Positions 8,821-17,224 of a stretch of DNA of 64,000 bases are shown in pieces. Within the stretch, counting starts at the first letter, position 1, and every line of letters begins with the position of its first letter. A program made the position numbers and the translations under genes. Below the pieces are notes generated by a model that saw only the letters and a program-made list of their open reading frames with translations, had not been told where the DNA came from and ran no database searches. The DNA comes from Terrisporobacter glycolicus ATCC 14880 = DSM 1288 (GTDB lineage Bacteria > Bacillota > Clostridia > Peptostreptococcales > Peptostreptococcaceae), in NCBI RefSeq assembly GCF_036812735.1, contig NZ_CP117523.1, forward strand, positions 2,418,001 through 2,482,000, read 5' to 3'.

Positions 8821-10557
8821 TTAATTATATATATCAGAAAATTCAATTTTACACTTTTCTATACTTAAATTATTCTTTTCAAAAGGAGAAATATTTTTTG
8901 CTTCATCATTAATTTTTAAATTCTTAGGCAGTGCAAAAGTAAAAGTAGAGCCTTCATTTTCTACACTTTCAACTTTAATATTTCCACCGTGAAGTTTTAT
9001 TATTGATTGAACAAGATACAACCCTATACCACTACTCTCATATCGTTTTTTAAAGTCTACATTTGCTTGTCCAAATCTATCAAAAATAATTTCTAACTTA
9101 TCTTTTGGTATTCCTCTTCCATTGTCTTTTATACTTACAAAAACAAATTCTTTATCGTTACATATATTTACAAGTATTCTGCTATTTTCTTTTAATGAAT
9201 ATTTGATAGCATTTGATAATAAGTTTAACACTACTCTTTCTATAGCATCTGGATCACAAGCCATTTCAATTTCTTCACATTCTGTATCAAATATTATTTC
9301 AACACCTTTATTTTTTGCATGTTCAACTACGGATAAACATATATCCTCTACTATATTAACTATATTATTTTTACTCAAATTAATATTATAATATCCAATA
9401 TCCATTTTGCTAATATCAGTTAAATTATTTACCAATTTTAAAAGTCTATATGAGTTTTGTTTTATATTTTTTAAGTATCTGCACAAATCATCATTTTGTA
9501 TTTTCCCATAATTTTCAGTACTCTTTTCCATAACTTGCATTGTTCCTAGGATAATATTTAAAGGTGTCTTAAACTCATGAGACATATTTGTAAAGAAATC
9601 ACATTTCATAGCTTCTAACTTTATTCTTTCTTCAAGATTTTTTTGTCTTTCTTCCTCAACTATTTTTTCTGTAATATCTTTCCCTGTAACAAAATATCCA
9701 CTTATTTTTTCAGAATACTCTATATTCCAATGAATCCATTTATAAGTGCCATTTTTACATAAATACCTTGTTTTAATTTCAGTTTTTCTATTTTCTTTAT
9801 CATTTATTTTCGATAGATATTTATTTATATCACTTAACTCTTTTAAATCTTCAAAATACACATAATCGTATATCCCTTTATTTAGCAGCTCTTCTTTTGT
9901 CCAACCTAGTATTTTAGTCCAACTGGAGCTTAGATTTATTATTCGTTGATTTTCATCATATATGCAAACTAAATCCGTTGATTTTTCTAAATATTCATCA
10001 AGTTCATTTTCTATTATCGTTCTTTTTTGATTTTCTAAAATTACCTCTTTATTTAATAACCAACTTCTTAAAATTATTGAAATTAATTTACAAACACCAT
10101 TCATATAATCATAAGGTATATTGTTATATACTGTTTCTTCCTTGTAAATAATTTGTAAACTTCCTATAAATTCATTGTCTACAGAAAGCTTATACGCACT
10201 AAAAATATGATTTTTATAAGATTTTTCTAGTTCACAGCGTTTATGTTTTTTCATATTTATAAGCTTTTCAACTCTATCTTTATGATATAATTCTGTGTTT
10301 TCCTGTTTTATAATCTCTAATTCTTTCATATTTATGTTAATTTTAGTAAATATTTTAGTATACTTTATATCATCTCCCAATTCTAAAAATGGAATTAAAG
10401 CACTTTCTTTTTTATTGAAAATATAGATAGATATGCCGTCTGATTTTGTATTTTCTAATATGTCTTTACATATATGTGTAATTGTTTCCTTTACACTTTC
10501 ATCAGATTTTAATGTATTTACATCATTTAAATTTTTATATATATTCATTTCCTCCAT
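8821..10557 (-). CDS. Cytoplasmic GAF-PAS sensor histidine kinase (orphan)
   Basis: This 578-residue kinase is a shorter relative of the one ending at 2164. A GAF-like region (about 15-160) leads into a PAS domain (about 195-305, ending VTGKDIT), a HisKA helix with SHEFKTPLN, and an HATPase domain with LNLLSNAIKY, DNGRGIP and SSGIGLYLV. It has no membrane helix and no neighbouring response regulator. The first ATG downstream of GGAGGAG (10555-10557) is chosen. It ends CKIEFSDIYN, almost the same tail as its paralog. A loss or replacement of PAS domains after duplication would explain the length difference; that is inference. Confidence 0.9.
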   Translation of the reverse strand: MEEMNIYKNLNDVNTLKSDESVKETITHICKDILENTKSDGISIYIFNKKESALIPFLELGDDIKYTKIFTKININMKELEIIKQENTELYHKDRVEKLINMKKHKRCELEKSYKNHIFSAYKLSVDNEFIGSLQIIYKEETVYNNIPYDYMNGVCKLISIILRSWLLNKEVILENQKRTIIENELDEYLEKSTDLVCIYDENQRIINLSSSWTKILGWTKEELLNKGIYDYVYFEDLKELSDINKYLSKINDKENRKTEIKTRYLCKNGTYKWIHWNIEYSEKISGYFVTGKDITEKIVEEERQKNLEERIKLEAMKCDFFTNMSHEFKTPLNIILGTMQVMEKSTENYGKIQNDDLCRYLKNIKQNSYRLLKLVNNLTDISKMDIGYYNINLSKNNIVNIVEDICLSVVEHAKNKGVEIIFDTECEEIEMACDPDAIERVVLNLLSNAIKYSLKENSRILVNICNDKEFVFVSIKDNGRGIPKDKLEIIFDRFGQANVDFKKRYESSGIGLYLVQSIIKLHGGNIKVESVENEGSTFTFALPKNLKINDEAKNISPFEKNNLSIEKCKIEFSDIYN

Positions 10558-10743
10558 AATACTCCTCCAGAACAAATAATCTTAAAATTTCCCTTTAATA
10601 CTAATTATAGATTTAAAATACTTTAATATCTACGACCTTTTTAAATTTTTTCCTAAATTTTGTTAAATATAAAACAATCAATGCTTTTTATTTATCGATT
10701 ATAATATTTATATACTATATATTAACTCTTTTAAAAAGCATAT

Positions 10744-10790
10744 AAAAAAGTGATATCTCAAAATAATTTATATTTCAAAATATCACCTTT
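10744..10790 (-). terminator. Probable terminator after the EAL-HDOD gene
   Basis: The inverted repeat GTGATAT/ATATCAC, extended by an imperfect AT-rich inner stem, is followed on the minus strand by a T-rich run, 25 nt past the stop. Confidence 0.6.
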
Positions 10791-10815
10791 GTATTTTTGT
10801 TAAATTGTAAAATTA

Positions 10816-12027
10816 TTAAACCTTACTAAACATTGCGTCAGCATATCTTAATGATTCTAAGTATATAGAGGAAATAGTTTCTTTGTCTAAATTATAATTT
10901 TCATTAAATTTTTCAACTATATCCCAATTACTTAATTCATATTCTTTTACACATTCTAAGGAGTCATATAATACTCCCTCTTTATTTATAAAGGCCGTTT
11001 TAATTATTTCGGATAGTCCTAAAGAATCTAAAATTGACAATATATCTTCTTCTAAAATATTATCTATTAAAGATAATAATCCAGTCATATATGCATCATG
11101 TCTCATATATTTATAATCTAATTTAGTTATGATTTTTTCCATAAATGTTGCCCTAAATAAAGATGATTTTGCAAATTCATCATTATCCTCGCCTGTCATA
11201 TCTCGTAAAAACAAAAGCATTATCCATCTTTGGGTTTCTACAATTCCTAAACGTACTAAAGCTTGTTTTACTGAATTAATCTCAGTTCCTCTATAGTATA
11301 TAGATGTATTCATCAAAGATAATAGTTTATAAGTTAGACCTACATCTAATTTTATTATTTCTTCTAAAGCATCAAATTCAGGATTTCCTTTTGATATTTC
11401 TTCCCATAAGCGTGAATATGATGATGATGCAATACAAAGGCTGTCTTTTGATATCATTATAGGTTTGCTAAAATAATATCCTTGAAATAAAGTGTATCCA
11501 TCTCTCATTGCATTTATATAATCATCTTCTGTTTCAATTCTTTCCGCAACTAGCTTTTTGCTATTTCTATACTTCTTAGCTATTTCTCTTCTCTTGTCTG
11601 TATCAAGTAAACTATATTCAACTTTTATAATATCTATATAAGGTAATAGTGCATCATAAGTACCATCATCCACAAAATCATCAAGTGCTAATGTATATTT
11701 TTTATATTTGAGAAAAGCAACTCTATCTATTAGCTCTTCATCCATTTCAGTATTTTCTAAAATTTCAATTATAATGTTCTTTGAATTAAAAAGTAAAGGT
11801 ATGTCAGACATTAAGGATTCTTTATTAAAGTTTATAAATCCATATTTTTGTTTAATCAAAGAATATAAATCAAATTCTGATAAAACATTATAAGTTAGTT
11901 CTCTTGTAGCTTCATCTTCATCGATATTAGCATATCTATTTTCATTACTATTTCTATGTAATAACTCATATCCAAATAACAGTTTATCACTATTAAAAAT
12001 AGGTTGCCTTGCTATATAAATTTTCAT
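10816..12027 (-). CDS. Degenerate EAL domain plus HDOD domain protein (YuxH family)
   Basis: This 403-residue protein joins an N-terminal EAL-like barrel (about 1-200) to a C-terminal HDOD domain (about 205-390). The start of the EAL domain reads YIARQPIFN followed by GYELLHR, so the glutamate of the catalytic EAL triad context is altered. Later metal-binding positions are also not the active consensus (ALDDFVDDG where active enzymes have DDFG). It is therefore probably a c-di-GMP binder or protein-interaction module, not an active phosphodiesterase. The ATG at 12025-12027 follows GGGGGG at 5 nt; an in-frame start 36 nt upstream lacks a site. It is monocistronic. Confidence 0.88.
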   Translation of the reverse strand: MKIYIARQPIFNSDKLLFGYELLHRNSNENRYANIDEDEATRELTYNVLSEFDLYSLIKQKYGFINFNKESLMSDIPLLFNSKNIIIEILENTEMDEELIDRVAFLKYKKYTLALDDFVDDGTYDALLPYIDIIKVEYSLLDTDKRREIAKKYRNSKKLVAERIETEDDYINAMRDGYTLFQGYYFSKPIMISKDSLCIASSSYSRLWEEISKGNPEFDALEEIIKLDVGLTYKLLSLMNTSIYYRGTEINSVKQALVRLGIVETQRWIMLLFLRDMTGEDNDEFAKSSLFRATFMEKIITKLDYKYMRHDAYMTGLLSLIDNILEEDILSILDSLGLSEIIKTAFINKEGVLYDSLECVKEYELSNWDIVEKFNENYNLDKETISSIYLESLRYADAMFSKV

Positions 12028-12235
12028 AAAGACCCCCCAATCATTTAAATATTTTTCAACCAATATATATATTAATACATATATTTACAAAATACCATTA
12101 ATTTAGACATATTAATTATTTTATATCGTAATTTGGGTAAATTTTTCAGAATATAAGGGGTTATTAGAGAAATTTAAATCTTTTTACATATCTATACTCA
12201 GGTGAAATAATGTGTTTTTGTATTTATTTTATGGA

Positions 12236-13021
12236 CTAATTACTTGTATTTTTATCTTCACTTCCCATTATAAAAACACCAAGCCCCATTACTAATGCTC
12301 CCCCAGCCATATTTCCAAGGGTTACTGCTACTAAATTGTAAACAGCTCCTGCTAATGTTGCACCTTGAATAACTGGTGATATTAAAACTACAGAAAATAT
12401 TGTCATATTTGCAACACTATGCTCAAATCCACTAGTTATAAAAGCGAATAAACACAAAAATATCATAAGTATTTTTGCTGTATCGTCATTAGTTCTAAAT
12501 GAACATAAAACCGCTACGCAAACTAATATATTGCAAAGAACACCTCTAAAAAATAACGATATAAATGGTGCTGATGCTTTTGCTATAGAAGTTGTCGCAA
12601 AAAATTCCGTTACTGGCCCCTCATTCACAAGACCTGTTCCAACGAAAAATCCTGCAACTAGTATAGACCCAAGTAAATTCCCTAAAAAACTAAATATCCA
12701 TACTTTACTCATATCTAAAGTTGAAACACCTTTATTTAATCTTCCCACGGTCATAACCATGTTATTTCCTGTAAATAATTCTGTCCCTGTCATTATTACT
12801 AAGCATAACGCTACTGCAAAAGATAATCCCATCATTATTTTCGTTGCAGGAGAGTTTGCTGCACCTAATAATCCACCAACTGTAAATATTAATATGATTC
12901 CTAATCCCACATATAATCCTGCAAAAGCTGACGATACTAAGTATTTTAATTTGTTATTGTCTAATAAATTGATTTTATTTTTTGCTGCGCCACTTATTTT
13001 TAATACTGTTTCATTATGCAT
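12236..13021 (-). CDS. Formate/nitrite-family channel, likely hydrosulfide channel HSC (FNT3)
   Basis: This is a six-helix FNT family membrane channel of 261 residues. Family features include AGLYVGLG, GTELFTGNN and the repeat-half motif FEHSVANMT. It is the last gene of the asrA-asrB-asrC operon, 19 nt after asrC. The characterised hydrosulfide channel of Clostridioides difficile is the FNT protein linked to asrABC, so export of HS- made by sulfite reduction is the natural role. The link rests on operon position and family. Formate or nitrite cannot be excluded from sequence. I found no clear terminator after it. Confidence 0.85.
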   Translation of the reverse strand: MHNETVLKISGAAKNKINLLDNNKLKYLVSSAFAGLYVGLGIILIFTVGGLLGAANSPATKIMMGLSFAVALCLVIMTGTELFTGNNMVMTVGRLNKGVSTLDMSKVWIFSFLGNLLGSILVAGFFVGTGLVNEGPVTEFFATTSIAKASAPFISLFFRGVLCNILVCVAVLCSFRTNDDTAKILMIFLCLFAFITSGFEHSVANMTIFSVVLISPVIQGATLAGAVYNLVAVTLGNMAGGALVMGLGVFIMGSEDKNTSN

Positions 13022-13040
13022 AATAAACCCTCCTGAATTT

Positions 13041-14009
13041 TTAATATTTTATACCACTCCAATAAATATTTTCATTTACTTTAACTATGTCTGAAAACTC
13101 TACGCCTTCTAAAGCCCACTTTTTATATTCCATAAATCCAGTTCTATCAATTATATATCCTATATGCTCTTTTCCCCCTGGAGCATCTTTATCTATATAT
13201 TCTTTAACATATTTATAAGTATTAAGGACTATTTTTATTATTGATTCTTCATCAGCCCAAACTAGAAAATCTTCAGCAAGTCTTGGATTTTTTTTACCTG
13301 TTCTACCCATGATAGATAGCCTATAATATTTATTTTCATCTCTAGTCCATGCACTTGTTGGACAGTTTAGTGTACATTCTCCACATCCTATACATTTGTC
13401 GTGATTTCTTATTATCTTGTAGTTTTCCATTTTAAGAGCACCAGTGGAAAGTTTTTCACATTTTTTTACACAAGCACCACAAGATACGCATCTATCTTTA
13501 TCATATAAAGGAAGTGTCATTCCTATTATTCCAAAGTCGTGAGTTCTTGCTTTTATACAATCATTTGGGCATCCTGTAAAAGCAATTTTAAAGTGTAAAT
13601 CATTTGGAAATACTGCTTTTTCCATTTTTTTTGCAAATTCAGTAGTGTTATATTGTGCCTTTGGACAGACTTTATTTCCTATACAAGCGCATATGTTTCT
13701 AGTCCCTGCTGCTGGATATCCTGAGTCTTTTGTCTCTTGATTAATTTCCATTTTTTCTATAACAGGTTGAATTATTTTGTTTACTTCTTCCATATTTTCC
13801 ATTTTTATACCAAGGATTTCAAAACCTTGTCTAGTTGTAATATGGATTTGTCCATTACCGTATTCATTAGCTATTTTTGAAACTATCATTAAACTTTCTG
13901 GATCTACGCATCCTCCAGGAATTCTAACTCTTAGAGAAGTTTCATATTTATTCTTAGTAATCCTATAAGCATTTTTCATTACTTTTTTAGTATTTACATC
14001 TCTTAACAT
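13041..14009 (-). CDS. asrC: Anaerobic sulfite reductase subunit C (siroheme-[4Fe-4S] catalytic subunit)
   Basis: AsrC is the catalytic subunit that reduces sulfite to sulfide with six electrons. The siroheme/4Fe-4S coupling cysteines appear as CACIGNKVCPKAQ (near residue 110) and GCPNDC (near 148). Two ferredoxin-type clusters follow (CVSCGACVKKC and CIGCGECTLNCP, about 175-225). At 322 residues it has the family length. An 11-nt gap separates it from asrB and a good GGGGG site precedes the ATG. Transcription is presumably from the promoter before asrA. Confidence 0.95.
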   Translation of the reverse strand: MLRDVNTKKVMKNAYRITKNKYETSLRVRIPGGCVDPESLMIVSKIANEYGNGQIHITTRQGFEILGIKMENMEEVNKIIQPVIEKMEINQETKDSGYPAAGTRNICACIGNKVCPKAQYNTTEFAKKMEKAVFPNDLHFKIAFTGCPNDCIKARTHDFGIIGMTLPLYDKDRCVSCGACVKKCEKLSTGALKMENYKIIRNHDKCIGCGECTLNCPTSAWTRDENKYYRLSIMGRTGKKNPRLAEDFLVWADEESIIKIVLNTYKYVKEYIDKDAPGGKEHIGYIIDRTGFMEYKKWALEGVEFSDIVKVNENIYWSGIKY

Positions 14010-14020
14010 TATCTTTCCCC

Positions 14021-14812
14021 CTAATCTATAAGACTTTTTGCATAAGAATAATCAAATACTGGACCATCTATACAAATATAAGTGTCATCCATTTTACAAT
14101 GTCCACATTTGCCTACTCCACAGCACATTTTTCTTTCATAAGAAACCCATATATTTTTTTCATCTAAATCTCTTTTTAAAAATTCTCCAACAGTAAACTT
14201 CATCATCATTGGTGGTCCAACAACTATTGCAGACATATTAGTTACATCGTCTATATTTAGTTGGGGAATATATTTTGTAACAAGACCCACATTTCCCTCA
14301 TATCTTTCCTCTGCTTTATCAACTGTTACAAGGACATCTAATTTCTCACTCCATTTTTTTATGTCGTCTTTGAACAATAAATCTTTTGGAGATTTGAAAC
14401 CTACTATTAACTTAAAGCTTTTGCATTTTTGGGGATTATGGTAGAAGTGTTCAACTATTCCTCTTACAGGTGCCAAACCACTTCCTCCTGCAACAACTAC
14501 AACTTCCCTATCCTCGTAAAAACTTACATCGAAGCCATTTCCATAAGGTCCTCTTATAAAAAATTTATCTCCTACTCTGTAGTTAAATAACTCACTAGTT
14601 ACTTTCCCCACATTTCTTATGGTGAAATCTATATAATTTTCTCCATATCCACTTACTGAAATTGGGGACTCTCCGTATTTTGGTATTGATATTTCATAAA
14701 ATTTTCCTGGAAGCACATTTTTAGTATAAGTCTCTACTCTAAAAGTCCATTCAATTTCTGTATGTTTTACTATACTTATTATTGGTGCTGCCACTGGTAT
14801 ATAAGCATTCAT
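14021..14812 (-). CDS. asrB: Anaerobic sulfite reductase subunit B (flavoprotein electron-transfer subunit)
   Basis: AsrB is a ferredoxin-NAD(P)+ reductase-like flavoprotein that takes electrons from NADH and passes them to the other subunits. The FAD-binding fold occupies the first 100 residues, with RGPYGNGF. The nucleotide-binding region shows GGSGLAPVRG near residue 115. The C-terminal cysteine motif CCGVGKCGHC binds a [2Fe-2S] cluster. At 263 residues it has the usual size. It directly abuts asrA (stop and start adjacent) and precedes asrC by 11 nt, so the three are cotranscribed and probably translationally coupled. Confidence 0.95.
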   Translation of the reverse strand: MNAYIPVAAPIISIVKHTEIEWTFRVETYTKNVLPGKFYEISIPKYGESPISVSGYGENYIDFTIRNVGKVTSELFNYRVGDKFFIRGPYGNGFDVSFYEDREVVVVAGGSGLAPVRGIVEHFYHNPQKCKSFKLIVGFKSPKDLLFKDDIKKWSEKLDVLVTVDKAEERYEGNVGLVTKYIPQLNIDDVTNMSAIVVGPPMMMKFTVGEFLKRDLDEKNIWVSYERKMCCGVGKCGHCKMDDTYICIDGPVFDYSYAKSLID

Positions 14813-15817
14813 TTATTTTTCCTCCTCATTAACTACTTTTTTAACTTTATCTATACACTGAGAAAATGATATATATTGCGGACATGCATCGTCACACCTT
14901 CCACATCCTACACACATGTCATATCCAAATCTTTTATTAAAGTCATAAATTTTGTGCATTACTTTAAATCTCATTCTCTCACCTTGTTTTTTTCTAAATG
15001 AGTGACCACCTGCCATATCAGTATATCCATCTACTTGACATGATGCCCAGACTCTTCTTCTTTCTCCTACCTTCTCATTTTCTTTGTAGAAAACATCCTG
15101 CATTGTAAAGCAACTACATGTTGGACAGACAAAATTGCATCTTCCGCAAGCTATACATCTTGCATCATATTCATTCCACATTTCATGTTTTGATAATTGG
15201 GCAGAATTTATATTTCTTGGAACTTCTACTGATATATTATTTGATTTTACATAATCAACTTCAAAGTCACATTCTTGACCTTTAAATATATCTAAATCTT
15301 CATCTTTTATGTCTAAATAAACTTCATCTTCTCTTAAATTTAATCCCATTGAATAGTTGTCAGATTTGTTTGACTTCATACTTACACAAAAACAATTTCT
15401 ATAGCTTTCTTTGCATCCTATTAGAACGAATTTAACTTTTTTTCTTAATCTTTCGTAGAAGAAATCCTTTTCCATGCCATTATTCAAATAAATTTCATCT
15501 AATCTTTTTATTCCATTTAAATCACAAGCTCTAAGAAAAACTAATAACTTTTTCTCACCTAAATCACTTGTTTTAAATTCTTTTTCAGTAAAATAAAAAA
15601 GTATCTGATTTACTGGCAATATTATTTCTTTTGCAGAAAAATTAGACTTTTTATTAAATTCTATGTCCTCTATTCTTTCAATTTCTTCGTATTTCGTTAA
15701 ATCCGTATCAGAAAAAGTGCCTTTGAAGGGTTTTGTCACAGGTGCTAATATTTTGTATTCTAACTTTAATCTTTTCAAACCTTGATTAAATCTTTGTTTA
15801 TCTAATTTAATTTTCAT
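14813..15817 (-). CDS. asrA: Anaerobic sulfite reductase subunit A (iron-sulfur subunit)
   Basis: AsrA is the ferredoxin-like electron-transfer subunit of the cytoplasmic AsrABC sulfite reductase. The C-terminal third carries two [4Fe-4S] motifs, CIACGRCNFVCP (near residue 220) and CVGCGRCDDACP (near 300). The N-terminal part is the conserved hydrogenase/sulfite reductase beta-type domain. It is the first gene of the operon, with GGGAGGAG before the ATG. The promoter region upstream has a consensus Crp box and an extended -10. Confidence 0.95.
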   Translation of the reverse strand: MKIKLDKQRFNQGLKRLKLEYKILAPVTKPFKGTFSDTDLTKYEEIERIEDIEFNKKSNFSAKEIILPVNQILFYFTEKEFKTSDLGEKKLLVFLRACDLNGIKRLDEIYLNNGMEKDFFYERLRKKVKFVLIGCKESYRNCFCVSMKSNKSDNYSMGLNLREDEVYLDIKDEDLDIFKGQECDFEVDYVKSNNISVEVPRNINSAQLSKHEMWNEYDARCIACGRCNFVCPTCSCFTMQDVFYKENEKVGERRRVWASCQVDGYTDMAGGHSFRKKQGERMRFKVMHKIYDFNKRFGYDMCVGCGRCDDACPQYISFSQCIDKVKKVVNEEEK

Positions 15818-15847
15818 ATATTCTCCTCCCTTTAATTTGTTAAAAAA

Positions 15848-15891
15848 ATAATAACATGGTATACTACCCTAAGTCTGTGATATTAATCACA
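15848..15891 (-). promoter_or_regulatory. Crp-type operator and extended -10 promoter of asrABC
   Basis: The box TGTGATATTAATCACA (15876-15891) matches TGTGA-N6-TCACA perfectly. On the minus strand an extended -10, TGTTATTAT (hexamer TATTAT at 15848-15853), implies a start near 15841. That places the box centre about 42 bp upstream, the class II activator position, and no good -35 is present. The regulator gene just upstream (15963-16628) has a Crp-like recognition helix, so it is the likely activator. A second weaker half-site TTGTGA lies next to the box. Confidence 0.7.
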
Positions 15892-15930
15892 AAATTGTGA
15901 ATAAATTATGAATTTTAATTAAGAAACTAA

Positions 15931-15959
15931 AAAAGCGCCTACCAAAAGGTAGGCACTTA
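15931..15959 (-). terminator. Terminator after the Crp-family regulator
   Basis: A GCCTACC/GGTAGGC stem with a 4-nt AAAA loop, extended by A-T and G-T pairs and a T run on the minus strand, lies 4 nt past the regulator stop. It separates that gene from asrA. Confidence 0.85.
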
Positions 15960-15962
15960 GTA

Positions 15963-16628
15963 CTATGTATTTTTAAAATAGGATGATAGTTCATCTCTTT
16001 TAATATACATTTTTTTATTTTCTATTTTAACTAAATTTTCATCTTGTAAAACTTTCATAGATCTAGATAAAGTTTCTCTTTTACATCCAAGCATATCAGC
16101 AATATATGTTATGGTTAAGTTAGCATTAATTAAAGTCCATTCATCTTTTTCTACACCAAATTCTCTACCCATTCTATAAAGCTTGGCAGCAAGCTTTTTG
16201 TCCATTCTTATGGATATGGAGTTTTTAAGTTGTCGATAAAGTCTTCTGTTAATATTTTGTAAGTGATTTAATACGTTTTTAGTTAAGATAAAATCACTTT
16301 CCATGATCTTCATAAAATCCTTAGAACTACATTCTAACAAAGTGCTTTTTTCAAAAGCTTCACATGATACTGCACTACTTTTTTTCTCATCTATAAAAAT
16401 ATCATTTATCATTTGTCCTTTTGGAAGTATAAAGATAATTTTTCTTTCACCACTTTCATTTATTTTAAATAAAGAAATTTTACCTTCTTTAATAAAATAA
16501 ATTTTATCCACCATATCTCTTTCATAAAAGAGAATTTCTTTCTTTGATAATTTTTTAGTTTTAAGTATTTTTTCTAGATTAACTTTGCTTTCTTCCTTTA
16601 TATTTTTAAATACCTCTATATTATTCAT
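15963..16628 (-). CDS. Crp/Fnr family transcriptional regulator, likely activator of asrABC
   Basis: This 221-residue regulator has an N-terminal cyclic-nucleotide-binding-type beta barrel (about 10-120), a dimerisation helix and a C-terminal winged HTH (about 165-215). The recognition helix GCKRETLSRSM keeps the R-E-T-x-x-R residues that E. coli Crp uses to read TGTGA. It has no N-terminal cysteine cluster, so it is not a classic Fnr oxygen sensor; the effector is unknown. It follows a nitroreductase gene by 11 nt and lies immediately upstream of asrABC, whose promoter has a matching box. Control of asr is inferred from these points. Confidence 0.88.
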   Translation of the reverse strand: MNNIEVFKNIKEESKVNLEKILKTKKLSKKEILFYERDMVDKIYFIKEGKISLFKINESGERKIIFILPKGQMINDIFIDEKKSSAVSCEAFEKSTLLECSSKDFMKIMESDFILTKNVLNHLQNINRRLYRQLKNSISIRMDKKLAAKLYRMGREFGVEKDEWTLINANLTITYIADMLGCKRETLSRSMKVLQDENLVKIENKKMYIKRDELSSYFKNT

Positions 16629-16639
16629 ATGAGTACCTG

Positions 16640-17146
16640 CTATTCAAATCTATTTCTATGTATTTTATTTTTATCAAATTTATCTATAAATTTATTTTCT
16701 TCGTTACTATAACCTATTGCTACAAGAGAGTATGGAATTAAATTTTCAGGTAAATTCAAAGTTTCTCTAACTTTATCCATAACCTTACGCTTAGGGTGAA
16801 CTCCAACCCAACAAGAAGCCAACCCTTGATTCGTACATTCTAGTAAAATATTTTGTGTACATGCTCCTAAATCATGTATCCACTTTCCTGGTTTTAGAAA
16901 TCTTTCTTTGTTTCCTGTAACTGCTATACATAGTTTTGCATCTTTAATTTGCTTCGATTTATGATGAGTTCTTGACAAGTTAGATAAAATTGCTTTATCA
17001 TCTATAACAACAAATTCCCAAGGTGAAGAATTCTTTGAAGATGGTGCTTGCATAGCTGATTTTAAAATTTCAATTATTATTTCTTCTTCCACCTCTTTGT
17101 CTATATATGTTCTTATTGAACGTCTATTTTTTATAACTTCTAACAT
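16640..17146 (-). CDS. Nitroreductase family FMN-dependent oxidoreductase
   Basis: This is a 168-residue small nitroreductase-fold protein, expected to bind FMN and use NAD(P)H. The start of the fold is visible as RRSIRTY, followed by MQAPSSKNSSPWEFVVIDD and a conserved GLASCWVGVHP near residue 115. The substrate is unknown. It is the first gene of a two-gene unit with the Crp-family regulator, and both sit directly upstream of the sulfite reductase operon. A redox role linked to that operon is possible but unproven. Confidence 0.88.
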   Translation of the reverse strand: MLEVIKNRRSIRTYIDKEVEEEIIIEILKSAMQAPSSKNSSPWEFVVIDDKAILSNLSRTHHKSKQIKDAKLCIAVTGNKERFLKPGKWIHDLGACTQNILLECTNQGLASCWVGVHPKRKVMDKVRETLNLPENLIPYSLVAIGYSNEENKFIDKFDKNKIHRNRFE

Positions 17147-17224
17147 TTTATCTTCCCCCTTAATAGCTTAAATCTTAATACCAAATTCAAAAATATATTA
17201 TAATACTTTTCATATATGTCATAA

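Noticed and set aside
12531-13094. 187-codon plus-strand frame across the FNT channel gene
   Set aside because: It is antisense to a clear six-helix FNT protein and has no recognisable domain or start signal.
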